64,000 nt of DNA from Polyodon spathula (GCF_017654505.1 NC_054540.1:42718054-42782053), one strand, 5' to 3'. Positions 23,685 through 35,351 are shown, counted from the first letter of the stretch. Numbers and translations are program-made. The notes: a model not told the origin generated them from the sequence alone.

Positions 23685-25073
23685 CATGTGGTCAGAGACT
23701 GAAGAAACAGTAAAATTGAGAGATGAATGAGATGTTTGATCAGAGACTGAAGAAACAGTAGCATTGAGAGGTGAATGAGATGTTTGATCAGAAACTGTAG
23801 AAACAGTAGCATTGAGAGGTGAATGAGATGTTTGATCAGAGACTGTAGAAACAGTAGCATTGAGAGGTGAATGAGATGTTTGATCAGAGACTGTAGAAAC
23901 AGTAGTATTGAGAGGTGAATGAGATGTTTGATCAGAGACTGTAGAAACAGTAGCATTGAGAGGTGAATGAGATGTTTGATCAGAGACTGAAGAAACAGTA
24001 GCATTGAGAGGTGAATGAGATGTTTGATCAGAGACTGAAGAAACAGTAGAATTGAGAGGTGAATGAGATGTTTGATCAGACTGTAGAAACAGTCGAATTG
24101 AGAGGTGAATGAGATGTTTGATGAGAGACTGTAGAAACAGTCGAATTGAGAGGTGAATGAGATGTTTGATCAGAGACTGTAGAAACAGTCGAATTGAGAG
24201 GTGAATGAGATGTTTGATGAGAGACTGTAGAAACAGTCGAATTGAGAGGTGAATGAGATGTTTGATCAGAGACTGTAGAAACAGTAGCATTGAGAGGTGA
24301 ATGAGATGTTTGATCAGAGACTGATCAGACTGTAGAAACAGTCGAATTGAGAGGTGAATGAGATGTTTGATCAGAGACTGTAGAAACAGTCGAATTGAGA
24401 GGTGAATGAGATGTTTGATCAGAGACTGTAGAAACAGTCGAATTGAGAGGTGAATGAGATGTTTGATGAGAGACTGTAGAAACAGTCGAATTGAGAGGTG
24501 AATGAGATGTTTGATCAGAGACTGTAGAAACAGTAGCATTGAGAGGTGAATGAGATGTTTGATCAGAGACTGAAGAAACAGTAGAATTGAGAGGTGAATG
24601 AGATGTTTGATCAGAGACTGAAGAAACAGTCGAATTGAGAGGTGAATGAGATGTTTGATCAGAGACAGAAGAAACAGTAGCATTGAGAGGTGAATGAGAT
24701 GCTTGATCAGAGACTGTAGAAACAGTAGCATTGAGAGGTGAATGAGATGTTTGATCAGAGACTGAAGAAACAGTCGAATTGAGAGGTGAATGAGATGTTT
24801 GATCAGAGACTGTAGAAACAGTAGCATTGAGAGGTGAATGAGATGTTTGATCAGAGACTGTAGAAACAGTCGAATTGAGAGGTGAATGAGATGTTTGATC
24901 AGAGACTGTAGAAACAGTAGCATTGAGAGGTGAATGAGATGTTTGATCAGAGACTGAAGAAACAGTAGAATTGAGAGGTGAATGAGATGTTTGATCAGAG
25001 ACTGTAGAAACAGTCGAATTGAGAGGTGAATGAGATGTTTGATGAGAGACTGTAAAAACAGTAGCATTGAGAC
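23685..25073. repeat. 48-bp minisatellite, about 29 units
   Basis: The unit reads GAGACTGTAGAAACAGT, then (A/C)G(A/C)ATTGAGAGGTGAATG, then AGATGTTTGATCA (48 bp). Variants alternate at a few sites (ACTGTAG or ACTGAAG; GTAGCATTG, GTAGAATTG or GTCGAATTG; GATCAGAG or GATGAGAG). One unit near 24080 lacks 2 bp and one near 24320 gains 9 bp. Because 48 is divisible by three and the unit has no stop in two minus-strand frames, a 472-codon open frame of 16-residue repeats appears at 23649-25067. I read it as a by-product, not a gene. Confidence 0.95.
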
Positions 25074-25565
25074 TGTTACGGGTTCCTGATGCGATTTTTA
25101 GCTTGTTTCAATTTAAAAAAGAAAGCTCATCATGAACTGGACAGGATTTATTGATTGACACTTGCATCCAATAAATATTCAGGACTCTACTCACTCATTG
25201 GTAGACATGAGCATACTATGCAAAGTATGTTAGTGATGTGGTCTTCAAATCCAAATACTATATTCATGTTGTAAACAGTGCGTTTTTAAACATACACTGG
25301 CAATGTCTAACAAGTATATTACAATAAGCTATGAAGGGCTACCGTATTCTTTTCTCTTTTAGTTTGTGGTGAAAATGCATTTAACAGCCAAATTGGGGTA
25401 CACCTGTTTAGACTGCACTTGTTTAGACTGCAGATCTCTTGATCTACCCCTCCTACTATGCAATGGACTTTCCTGACCTAAGCACCATGTTACTGGACCC
25501 TCATCTAATCCACTATACTTGCACTATTGCACTACTATTATGTCATTGTAGGTACTGTATAACTT
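25074..25565. other. Non-coding stretch
   Basis: Nothing recognised between the minisatellite and the next CR1 fragment. Confidence 0.45.
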
Positions 25566-25569
25566 ATTG

Positions 25570-25936
25570 TTCTGGTCACCTCATTACAAAAGGATATTGC
25601 TGCTCTAGAAAGAGCATTAAAAAATCTAAAAGGTATTGACAGTGTCGACCCAAGGGACTTTTTCGACCTGAAAAAAGAAACAAGGACCGGGGGTCACAAA
25701 TGGAGATTAGACAAAAGAGCATTCAGAACAGAAAATAGGAGGCACTTTTTTTACACAGAGAATCGTGAGGACCTGGAACCAACTCCCCAGTAATGTTGGT
25801 GAAGCTGACATCCTGGGATCCTTCAAGAAGCTGCTTGATGAGATTCTGGGATCAATAAGCTACTAACAACCAAACGAGCAAGATGGGCCAAATGGCCTCC
25901 TCTTGTTTGTAAATGTCTCTCTTTCTTATGTTCTAT
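25570..25936 (+). pseudogene. CR1-clade LINE 3' fragment (copy d)
   Basis: Starts at the FWSP(H/R)[10 protein letters not shown] region. It skips about 100 bp directly to LKGIDSVDPRDFF, continues through RTRGHKW and the LPSNVGEAD region, and ends with GGGCCAAATGGCCTCC and a degenerate TTCTTATG tail. Truncated and internally deleted. Confidence 0.85.
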
Positions 25937-26254
25937 TGTAATCCTAACTTGTAGTATCCGATTTTGCATTGTATTTTAGTTGTATTTTATTGCACTTACT
26001 GTAAACTACACTGTATTTACAGGGGAGTAAAACTAGTTTCGTTTGGCGGTCCTGATCTGATACCCTGGCGCTTAGCGCAGGCCCGGTGACAGTTATAAAA
26101 ATACAAAGATGAACCCAAAACCCAAAACCTTTGCATAAGCATCACAAATTGTCATGTTGCTGTGATTGCTGTCAATTGCTAACCACGTGGGTGAGACAAC
26201 AGTGCCTCAGCTGGTTCGAGTAGATGATACCAGTGATACCAGAACAAGGTTCCG
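25937..26254. other. Non-coding stretch
   Basis: No recognised feature. Confidence 0.45.
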
Positions 26255-26430
26255 TAGTGACAAGAGTCACTGTGTCTTTATCCGTGAAGAGAAAGGTTGA
26301 ACAAGAGTGCTGTGTGTTTCAAGAGAAATGGGGAATTTCGTATTTCTTTGAGGGCATGAATGGAAAGCCAGTGTGCTTTATTTGTAAGCAACATGTGTCA
26401 CAAGATAGCTGTTTCATCAAAATTTTTCTG
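26255..26430 (+). pseudogene. hAT-related N-terminal zinc-finger fragment (GTF2IRD2/ZBED-like)
   Basis: The frame 26224-26445 contains SVKRKVEQECCVFQEKWGISYFF and NGKPVCFICKQHVS, close to the BED-like finger at the start of GTF2I-repeat/SCAND3-type hAT-derived proteins (KRKV-EC-FQ-W and VC-IC spacing). It ends at a stop soon after the Cys pair, before the expected His residues, and nothing else of the transposase follows. Probably a decayed transposon piece. Confidence 0.5.
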
Positions 26431-27034
26431 ATGGAGAGTTTTTGAATCTTTCTCTGTCATGAATATCAACAAATCAAAATGTTATTCTCACATAACTTGA
26501 TACTCAAGATATCCTCAGCCCAGTTTGATCCAGATGTTGATGCTCTGGTTCAAGCAAAGGTTCCAGGTATCAAGAACAGCAGTAGCAGTCACTAATGTTC
26601 TTTGCCTTTATCTTTAAATGTGCTAAATAAAAAAAAAAAAAAAAAAGATCAGTATCTATTTATATTTTGCAATTATTGTTGTGCTGGGACGAATATGGAT
26701 TTTCATGTTTGGATATTCGTTCAAGATTTAGATATGTGTTTGTATATTCGTTTTTAAAATGTTACCAAAACACATAAAGTAAAACACACGTTAAAAAGAT
26801 GGCGTCGTACAATATAAACAATCATGAAAGAAAATTAAAACGTTGACTAATATACAAGTTTTGCAAGTATGACCTGTATCATAATATTGCAGCCAGAGAA
26901 TCCAAGTGTGAAACTTGTATTTTCCAAAATAGAAAGCTATTTTATTTAGCAAATAGAGTGAACAGCAACGCTCGGGCTGATCTCAGTCAGAGCGCAGCAG
27001 GAGAATGTGGGCCGTGTGTTTGACACTCCTGCTG

Positions 27035-27150
27035 TACTACCTTGGATAAAGGTGTCTGCCGAAGGAGGAGAAGAAGAAGAAGAAGAAGAAGAAGAAGAAG
27101 AAGAAGAAGAAGAAGAAGAAGAAGAAGAAGAAGAAGAAGAAGAAGAAGAA
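27035..27150 (+). repeat. Retroposon-like tail followed by (GAA)n microsatellite
   Basis: TACCTTGGATAAAGGTGTCTGCC at 27039-27061 (CTTGGATAAAGGTGTCTGCC core) resembles the conserved 3' tail of many fish SINE/LINE repeats (known from memory). It runs straight into about 27 GAA units at 27068-27150. The poly-Glu, poly-Arg and poly-Leu open frames here are artefacts. Confidence 0.7.
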
Positions 27151-29007
27151 AAGTGTTCTGGTCCGAATACAATAATAAGATTCGACTGCTGCTAACTGAT
27201 ATTATCTATTATAGTAATGCAGGGTTAGAAACTAATTGGAATGTATGTGTAATACATGTATAATCTATATTAGTAATACAGTGCAGTTGTGGTATTTGCT
27301 AAATTAACGCATTTTGCATAATAATTGCTTTAGATTATAAAATTCACTGGGAGGAATGCATTATTTATGCAAATATTGAGGTATCATGAAAACTGCAGAC
27401 ATTATTTTAAATACTCACGTCATTTTAAAGCTGGAAAACATTTGCTGCTTCACTATAGGCTATTAACAAATTCATACAGACTTGACAAATGTATTACTTT
27501 ACCCCTAACTAGACAAATAGATGCATCCACATGCAGGAGAAAAGGGTCAAAGTGTGCACATGCACAGTATGCTATTTCAATAAGTTTTCAAAAGCGTGTT
27601 TATATGATACATATTTTGTCAGTTTTTGGAATTTATTCAGAATTATATAGGTGCTGTTTTCCGAAAACTGACTTTCAGAATATTCCGAAACATTTTCAGA
27701 AAACTGTGTTTACATGACTTTTGATATCTTATGCTCATATAAACGCACTGACAGATACACTGGGATGTCAGTTTGCCATTGCCCGGGTGTCCACCAGCAG
27801 TAGTTGTGCTGCTGGAAATTCTGTGGTCGGAACCATTGGCTACAGTAAAGGAGGGGGGGTGAGTAGTTTAACTACTGGAGTACGCAATGGCACCGCCACT
27901 GTCCTGCACTAAACACTCACCCTGTTCAGCCAATATTGGAGCTATTCATATTGCAGCTGAGGGATTAACTGGCTATCAGTTACCTGGTTTATCCCTCGAA
28001 CACATTCAGCACAGGTTTTCTCTTACACATGGTCAACAGGCAGTTTGTCAATAATCAGTCGCTGCTGACAATTTTATCTGGATGGGGTATTCTAACCCCT
28101 TCCAGGCTCTAAAAAAATAAAAAAAAATAAATGAAGCATCATGTTTTTACCCCACCACCATACATTTTAATAATAAAATCACAAAATAGACAAAATGCAC
28201 AATGGGGGGGGTGTACCACGTCACAGGGGAAAAAAAGTCACAAAAAGTTTTCTGACTACGTTTTTTTTATTATTTCTAATTAAAAACTACAATAAAACTT
28301 CAATAACTTTTTTTCAACAGTACTTTCAAACCTAGAAAACATACATAAAACGTAATAAAAGAAAGAATGGCAACCTGAAACAAAATATTATAATAATAAT
28401 TGTAATTAATAATTACAAGCCATTCTTTCTTCTATTACATTTCATATAATAATTACTAATTATTAAATGAAACATAACATAGAAATAGCTATGAAACATT
28501 TTTGTTTATTATTAAAAAAGTGTAATTTCTTAACCTGCCTCGCTGACTAAACTAAACAAAGTCAACAATAACAGATACATACAAGTGAAAGTCCCAGTAA
28601 AACAATACAATAACTTCGGGTAGCTCACTTACACATATACATTTATATAAAAATCCATGAACCCTCAAGGGTGATTGATCTGACATGGACTGACCCTATA
28701 TTTATATAATTTAATATCCGGCACGTTTCACTTGCATAACGAAACATCATTAATTAAGTTATTGATAAATGTGTAAAGAAAATAAAAACGGTGTCTTTTT
28801 CCCATTGCATAAAGAAGGGTAGCAGCTTCTAACACCACAATACGACTTGTCAAAATGTATTATCATCTTTTTACCCCATTGTAAAAAAAAAAACAGGGGT
28901 AGCAATTTTTGCTGAGGAAACAAATTGAGTATACTGGCAACATTTCACCCTGTATACAAGAATGGAAGTATTTTAAGATAATTAAAAAGGAGATGCAGCA
29001 TCTTATT
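27151..29007. other. AT-rich non-coding stretch
   Basis: No gene recognised. 27945-28025 weakly resembles 59155-59215 (GGGATTAACTGGCTATCAGTTA against GGGATTAACTAGCTGTCAATTA), suggesting a shared old repeat. Confidence 0.45.
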
Positions 29008-29014
29008 CACAGTG

Positions 29015-30006
29015 AAAGAGGAGGAGGGGTAGCGCTATACATAAGAAACAGTCTTGAAGCCCAGGTGTTAAACCTGGACAAAGAAAATAAAACCAAATCA
29101 ATATGGGTCAGAATAACAGACAAAAATTCAAAAGGCATAATAATAGGAGCATGCTATAGACCGCCAGATTCAGACGGTGAGCACAATAATCTGTTATACA
29201 ATGACATTAGAAATGTGTGTAGCAAAGGAGAAGCCATACTAATGGGGGATTTCAACTTCCCCCAAATAAAATGGGAAAACCCGGTGGGTAGCGCGAAGGA
29301 TGAAATAGAAATGGTGGAAATGACAAATGACTGCTTCCTAACACAATTTGTCAAGGCACCCACTAGAGGGGAGGCATGCCTTGATTTAGTCTTTTCAAAT
29401 AACGAAGATAGAATAACTAAAACAGAGGTCAGAGAACCACTGGCAAACTCAGACCACAACATGGTCTCATTTGAAGTGTTTTTTAAATCCCCAAAAGTAA
29501 AGACTAAAGCTAAGGTTTACAATTTTAGAAAAGCAAACTATGAAGGTATGAAACAGAGACTAACAGAAGTAGATTGGAGTAAAATAGAGAAAACACCCAC
29601 AGAAGAAGGATGGTTGTTCTTCAAAAATGTAGTACTAGAGGCGCAAAACAATTATATCCCTAAAGTAGACAAATCTAAATGTAAAACTAAATTGCCAAAA
29701 TGGTTTAATAGATCAATTAAAAAAAATATTCAGCGAAAAAAGGCACTTTACAGAGCATTAAAAAAGGACCAAAAAGAAAGTACGCAGAAAGAGTACACAG
29801 AACTGCAAACGCAAGTCAAAAAGGAAGTTAGAAAGGCCAAGAGAGAAATAGAAATGAACATTGCTAAGGGAGCTAAAACCAATTCCAAAATGTTTTTCCA
29901 ATATTACAACAGCAAGAGAACATTCAAAGAGGAGATTAAATGTTTAAGAGATACAAATGGCAAAATCGTAGAGGAAGAAAAAAAAAATAGCAAATATGTT
30001 AAATGA
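29015..30006 (+). pseudogene. CR1 ORF2 endonuclease portion, 5'-truncated
   Basis: AP-type endonuclease of a non-LTR retrotransposon, which nicks target DNA to prime reverse transcription. Visible motifs: IIIGACYRPPDSDGEHNNLL, ILMGDFNFPQIKWEN (GDFN) and LANSDHNMVSFEV (SDH, with catalytic Asp/His). The N-terminal part carrying the catalytic Asn/Glu is absent. The open frame formally starts at 28909, but about its first 35 residues are flanking sequence. After the endonuclease comes a basic Lys-rich linker (KLPKWFNRSIKKNIQRKKAL). The frame ends just after EEEKKN, at an A-run where a single-base length change shifts it out of the reverse transcriptase frame. Confidence 0.85.
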
Positions 30007-31600
30007 TTACTTTTCACAAGTTTTTACAAAGGAAGATACTGACAACATGCCCCACATGTCATCCAGTTCCTATCCAGTTTTAAATAACTTTAGCATAACT
30101 GAGGCAGAAGTGTTAAAGGGACTAGGAGCTCTTAAAATAAACAAATCCCCTGGGCCGGATGAGATCCTCCCAGTAGTACTCAAAGAAATGAAAGAAGTAA
30201 TTTACAAACCGCTAACCAAGATCATGCAGCAGTCTCTTGACACAGGGGTGGTACCGACAGACTGGAAAATTGCAAACGTAATACCGATCCACAAAAAGGG
30301 AAACAAAACTGAACCAGGTAACTACAGACCAGTAAGCCTGACTTCTATTATATGCAAACTTATGGAAACTATAATAAGATCCAAAATGGAAAATTACCTA
30401 TATGGTAACAGGGTACTGGGAGACAGTCAACATGGTTTTAGGAAAGGGAGATCGTGCCTAACTAACTTGCTTGATTTTTTTGAGGATGCAACATCGATAA
30501 TGGATAATTGCAAAGCATATGACATGGTTTATTTAGATTTCCAGAAAGCTTTTGACAAAGTCCCGCACAAAAGATTAATTCTCAAACTGAACGCAGTTGG
30601 GATTCAAGGAAACACATGTACATGGATTAGGGAGTGGTTAACATGTAGAAAACAGAAAGTACTGATTAGAGGAAAAACCTCAGAATGGAGTGTGGTAACC
30701 AGCGGTGTACCACAGGGATCAGTATTAGGTCCTCTGCTATTCCTAATCTACATTAATGATTTAGATTCTGGTATAGTAAGCAAACTTGTTAAATTTGCAG
30801 ACGACACAAAAGTAGGAGGAGTGGCAAACACTGTTGCAGCAGCAAAGGTCATTCAAAATGATCTAGACAAGATTCAGAACTGGGCAGACACATGGCAAAT
30901 GACATTTAATAGAGAAAAGTGTAAGGTACTGCACGCAGGAAATAAAAATGTACATTATAAATATCATATGGGAGATATTGAAATTGGAGAAGGAATCTAT
31001 GAAAAAGACCTAGGAGTTTTTGTTGACTCAGAAATGTCTTCATCTAGACAATGTGGGGAAGCTATAAAAAAGGCTAACAAGATGCTCGGATACATTGTGA
31101 AAAGTGTTGAATTTAAATCAAGGGAAGTAATGTTAAAACTGTACAATGCACTAGTAAGACCTCATCTTGAATATTGTGTTCAGTTCTGGTCACCTCGCTA
31201 TAAAAAAGATATTGCTGCTCTAGAAAGAGTGCAAAGAAGAGCGACCAGAATTATTCCGGGCTTAAAAGGCATGTCATATGCGGACAGGCTAAAAGAATTG
31301 AATCTGTTCAGTCTTGAACAAAGAAGACTACGTGGCGACCTAATTCAAGCATTCAAAATTCGAAAAGGTATTGACAGTGTCGACCTAAGGGACTTTTTCA
31401 GCCTGAAAAAAGAAACAAGGACCAGGGGTCACAAATGGAGTTTAGAAAAAGGGGCATTCAGAACAGAAAATAGGAGACACTTTTTTACACAGAGAATTGT
31501 GAGGGTCTGGAATCAACTCCCCAGTAATGTTGTTGAAGCTGACACCCTGGGATCCTTCAAGAAGCTGCTTGATGAGATTTTGGGATCAATAAGCTACTAA
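29996..31600 (+). CDS. CR1 ORF2 reverse transcriptase and C-terminal domain (534 codons, uninterrupted)
   Basis: Reverse transcriptase that copies the element RNA at a nicked chromosomal site. Domains in order: start of RT near residue 25 (LGALKINKSPGPDEILP), NYRPVSLTSI, HGFRKGRSCLTNL, VYLDFQKAFDKVPH (first catalytic Asp), GVPQGSVLGPLLFLIYINDL, and VKFADDTK with the catalytic Asp pair intact. These are followed by the thumb and a C-terminal region with [19 protein letters not shown] and FFTQRIVRVWNQLPSNVVEAD. All expected RT motifs are intact, which suggests a relatively young insertion. The start codon given here is simply the first ATG after the A-run break; the native protein would continue in from the endonuclease. 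Confidence 0.9.
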   Translation: MLNDYFSQVFTKEDTDNMPHMSSSSYPVLNNFSITEAEVLKGLGALKINKSPGPDEILPVVLKEMKEVIYKPLTKIMQQSLDTGVVPTDWKIANVIPIHKKGNKTEPGNYRPVSLTSIICKLMETIIRSKMENYLYGNRVLGDSQHGFRKGRSCLTNLLDFFEDATSIMDNCKAYDMVYLDFQKAFDKVPHKRLILKLNAVGIQGNTCTWIREWLTCRKQKVLIRGKTSEWSVVTSGVPQGSVLGPLLFLIYINDLDSGIVSKLVKFADDTKVGGVANTVAAAKVIQNDLDKIQNWADTWQMTFNREKCKVLHAGNKNVHYKYHMGDIEIGEGIYEKDLGVFVDSEMSSSRQCGEAIKKANKMLGYIVKSVEFKSREVMLKLYNALVRPHLEYCVQFWSPRYKKDIAALERVQRRATRIIPGLKGMSYADRLKELNLFSLEQRRLRGDLIQAFKIRKGIDSVDLRDFFSLKKETRTRGHKWSLEKGAFRTENRRHFFTQRIVRVWNQLPSNVVEADTLGSFKKLLDEILGSISY

Positions 31601-31673
31601 CAACCAAACGAGCAAGATGGGCCGAATGGCCTCCTCTCGTTTGTAAACTTTCTTATGTTCTTATGTTCTTATG

Positions 31674-32048
31674 TCTTCGGTTGCTGGGTCCTTCGCCCCT
31701 GGGCTCATGTCGGCATCACCACCCTCAGTCAGTGACCACTTTCTGTCCTAGCTTCCATGTCCAGCTTCGCTGGTCTGCTACTAGAGTGGGCCTCGCCTGC
31801 TCTTCTATCCTAGGTCCGGTCCTTTCTAGCAGGCACTCTGTCCTACTAACCGCTCCCTTCTGCTTCTTCTGCCCTATCTCTATCCCTATCTCTACCCCTA
31901 GCTCACGCCTCGTGAATGAGGTAATATAATGCGTTCGATTTTTAAAAAGGGGTAATAATATTAGTTACTTTCCACAAAAAATACACTAACTTGTCTCATT
32001 ACCTTTTCTCTGTTATACACCTACATTGGTGGTATTTTCTTTTTTTTC
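31674..32048. other. Non-coding stretch
   Basis: CT-rich sequence at 31680-31910 with no recognised gene, then the GAGGTAATATAATGCGTTC repeat shared with 4964-5010. Confidence 0.45.
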
Positions 32049-32440
32049 AAGCCAAAGTACATTTCAGTTCAGTTGTAACCGTAAATGTGAACTGATCTGC
32101 ATTGTATTTTCGCAGTGCCTACAAAGGTACCATGAAATGTTCCTGTCAGGACAAATGAGGAAGTCAGCACCTCCAGTCACTTTTTTTTTTTTTAAAGTAA
32201 CAAAAATGCTTATTCACTGCCAAACATGAACTACTTTAGATGTGTAATGGCTGCAGTATAGGATACTGACCTTAGGTTTAGGGTTTCAGTGTTGGGAGAT
32301 GATTATTCATTGTTTTATTAACAACAATATGATAAGTGCAGTGCAGTGCCCTCACAGGAACATTTGGTGGTACCTTTGTAAGGACAGTTTGTATTTTCAG
32401 TCAGCACCACACACTGTCAAACCGGAAACAACATTTATTG
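32049..32440. repeat. Dispersed repeat interrupted by a MITE
   Basis: 32049-32111 plus 32399-32440 is collinear with 9741-9840 (AAGCCAAAGTACATTTCAG, AAATGTGAACTG, TGTATTTTC, CAAACCGGAAACAA). Confidence 0.75.
32112..32390. mobile_element. MITE with inverted ends and 8-bp target duplication
   Basis: Imperfect terminal inverted repeats: GCCTACAAAGGTACCATGAA near the left end, CCTTTGTAAGG with GGTGGTACC at the right. Flanked by GTATTTTC at 32104-32111 and 32391-32398. The paralogous sequence at 9797-9804 holds a single GTATTTTC without the insert, an internal empty-site control. The 8-bp duplication and CAGTG-like end suggest a hAT-type origin (inference). No coding capacity. Confidence 0.82.
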
Positions 32441-33439
32441 AAATGAAAAGTGAAGCCTTTTGAAGCATTTTGTTCAGTAAGATTTATCAGAAAAGTTGAA
32501 TAACGTAGTACAGACAATTTCATGTTCATGTGACCGGAAATGATGTATATGTACTAATGTAACAAACCGTGGGTTATTACTTTATATGAATTATCATGTT
32601 ATGCACGAATGTAAGAATTGTAATTTTTTCTGTAGTGGTGTATTTTTTTCTTTCAAATAGCATATATCTATAATGATTTGCACAATGTATGTTAATATCA
32701 AATATATACACTATTGCAGTTTTGTTACAGGATACATTAGTTTATCTCTAATGTAATCACAATTTTACATATAGCACTACCCCTATTTTCATTTCCGTCC
32801 TAAATTCTGGGCCGCTTTGCTTTTCAGATTATGTCACACATTCTGTGCTACTTTGGTTTTTAGATCATTTTCGAATTCAACCCAGTTTTTGGGACTCAGC
32901 TGACAGCCGAGTTTCTAAGTCATGCATGCACAGTTTACCATAAACTGTATCGTAAATTAATTTAAGAGTAACCCTAAGTACATGAATCAAAGTTAATGTA
33001 TTTTCTACTCACCCTAGAAAACATTCATTTTTTTAATGAAAAAATAGAAATAAAATGTAAATGTTAAGAAAATGTATTTCTTTTACATAAAGAAACTACA
33101 TTGCACTGAAATAGATACATGCAAATTAATTAAAGCAGTCATTTTCCTTTATTAAAGGCTAACATTAAAACACATTTTTGAAAAGTAATATGGTATTCCA
33201 AAAAAGGAACATCTCATTTGCTTATGTCCATCAATATATTGTAGCATTTCAGGTTGTTTTTGGGACAAGAAATAAAACTGCAACCCTGAGCAGATGAAGG
33301 CAGTTTATTTTGACAATAATTAAATAATCACAAAATAAAATCATAAAGTGAGAAAAGTGGGCTGAGAGTCGAAAGTGAAAATAAATGATTGTAGTAGTTT
33401 TTTTTTTTTTACCCTACCCTTCTTATGCGCCAAACCTGC

Positions 33440-33705
33440 ACTCCCCCCACACACACATCAACACGCACCCCTGCACGCATACACCCACCATGCAACCCCT
33501 GTACACAACACCTTGCAACCCCTGCATGCATACACCCACCATAAAACCACTGAAGGCACACACCACCATGCAACACCTGCACGCACACACCCTCCATGTA
33601 ACCCCTGCACGCACACATCACCACGCAACCTCCGCATGCACTCACCACCATGCAGCCCTTGCACACTACACACCACTAGGTAACCCCTGCATGCACACAC
33701 CTTAA
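33440..33705. repeat. Degenerate ~28-bp minisatellite, about 9 units
   Basis: Units around CACCATGCAACCCCTGCACG followed by CACACAC, with substitutions and 1-2-bp length differences. Confidence 0.85.
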
Positions 33706-34283
33706 CTATACATTCCTTGAACAAAAATGATTGCTTTACACTCACTGTAAAGAAGATGTAGCCACTACACTACACACTGCTTGTTTCATAAAAGACATAC
33801 ATTCTGCCTGGAGAAGCACATAACAAATGCAGAATCAAAGTAACAATCATGAGATTTATTAGGTGTTTTAATTAAAAAGGGCGCTATATAAATCTGTGAT
33901 ATAGAGCAATGAATCTGCTAGCAGGGGTCTCCAATCCTGGTCATGGAGGACCGGTGTACCTCCTGGTTTTTGTTCCAACTGTACCCTAGATTACTTAAGT
34001 AACAAACGTGTGCTAGGCTGAAAATTGCTACAGAGCACCTGTGGTACATGCAGATAATGAATCCAGAAGCACCTGTCCTTAGGTGGCACAAATCACACTA
34101 TTGCCTTATGCTTAAAGCCATCACTTTTAGGGCATATTTCTGGAACAGAAGCACCAGAACCACCATTCAAATGGTTCTAGACTCAGGGGACTAGCCTGAA
34201 TGTAACATGTCCAGTAGCAATTCTTTGCAAAAAAAATGTTCAGGGTGTTCAGCTCAATTCATGTCTATGGCAGTGTTAAAAAA

Positions 34284-34750
34284 CACGTGGAGATATGTGG
34301 TACGATAAGAGACCACCCCCTCCCTATGGCAAATCCCATTATAAAAACACCATCGGGGTAAGGGTCGGCAAATGGCAGTCGTGGGTCATACAAACTCGAA
34401 GGAACCAAATCTTTTTATTCAAGACTGTTGTGCATCTAAAGAGAGTACTACCAAGTTTGTTGGCCCATAATTTGTGGACTTATGGGGTACGACAGGAAGA
34501 CTCCCTCGGCCTCGATTTTCTATGGAAATTCCCATAAAAAAATGGCAGATTTGGTGGAACATAATTATGTCATATTTAGGCGCGCCAAATGGCAGTCGGG
34601 GGTCATACGAACCCAGTGGAACCCATTTTCTTTAGAGAAGACTGCATCTAAAGACAATACCACCGAGTTCGTTGGCCCAGGATTTGTGGACTTATGGGTT
34701 ACAACAGGAGCCTCTCCCCACGATTGCAATTTCCTATGGCAAAATAGTAC
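34284..34750. repeat. ~213-bp tandem repeat, two full units plus part
   Basis: Landmarks AAATGGCAGTCG-GGGTCATAC, TTGTTGGCCCA, TTTGTGGACTTATGGG and TTCCTATGGCAAA recur about 213 bp apart (for example 34471 and 34684). A partial copy precedes at 34284-34331. Looks like a fragment of a satellite. Confidence 0.8.
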
Positions 34751-35351
34751 AAAAAATTTACATTATATATAAGACCTGAAATTTGCACATTTTGTAGTGT
34801 ATTTATGCAACAGACGCACCAATTAAGTCCACAAAGTGTTTTGTGATCAAAATATAATCTTGAGGTTTTATCTTGAAGTAAACATTTTAAATGTCACACA
34901 ATTATGCAGAGATGGGAAGTAAATGGTATGTAAAAAAAAAAAAACTTTGGCGAATAGAAAGCAAATCCGACTGTTTCCAAAGAAATTACCAAATACTTCT
35001 GTAATTCTGTGTATCCAAATACTTGTAATTAAAAGTTTTAACAATTAAGGCTACTGTTTGTTATTCTGTCCTAAACCAGCAGTTTATCACCCAAACTGTT
35101 GTGACATTAAATTATTTATTAAATAAACGGGGGGAGGGGGGTGTTCATCAGATTATTCTCCATTTTATTGCAACTGAGGCACCGTTCAGTTGAGCAAAAA
35201 CTGTAAAAAGGGGTACTTGAGCTGAAACCTCCAGGTAGAAGGGGTACAGTTTCAAAATATGATTGAAAACCCCTGGCCTACAGTATAAACTCTCAGGAAT
35301 AGATAAGGCAAATGTTGACTAATACCATAAAATAGGTAGGTTTATTTGAAG

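Larger units (their letters stand above)
29008..31673 (+). mobile_element. CR1-clade LINE, 5'-truncated, nearly intact (copy e)
   Basis: The longest and best preserved of five CR1 copies. Homology with copy c begins at the codons for RGGGVALYIRNSLEAQ, so the start of the endonuclease is missing, as usual for incomplete reverse transcription. It ends with GGGCCGAATGGCCTCC and a tail of TTCTTATG units near 31650-31673, the 8-bp tail type typical of the CR1/L2 group. The coding part is split once, by an A-run frameshift near 29976-29990. Confidence 0.92.

Noticed and set aside
23649..25067. A 472-codon minus-strand open frame
   Set aside because: It is entirely the 48-bp minisatellite; two different frames of the unit are both open, and there is no recognised domain.
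26987..27263. Poly-Leu, poly-Glu and poly-Arg open frames
   Set aside because: Simple translation of the (GAA)n microsatellite.
29154..29462. Minus-strand frame opposite the CR1 endonuclease
   Set aside because: Shadow of the endonuclease codons on the other strand.
33409..33745. Open frames on both strands in the CA-rich region
   Set aside because: They follow the 28-bp minisatellite and differ in every unit; no gene features.
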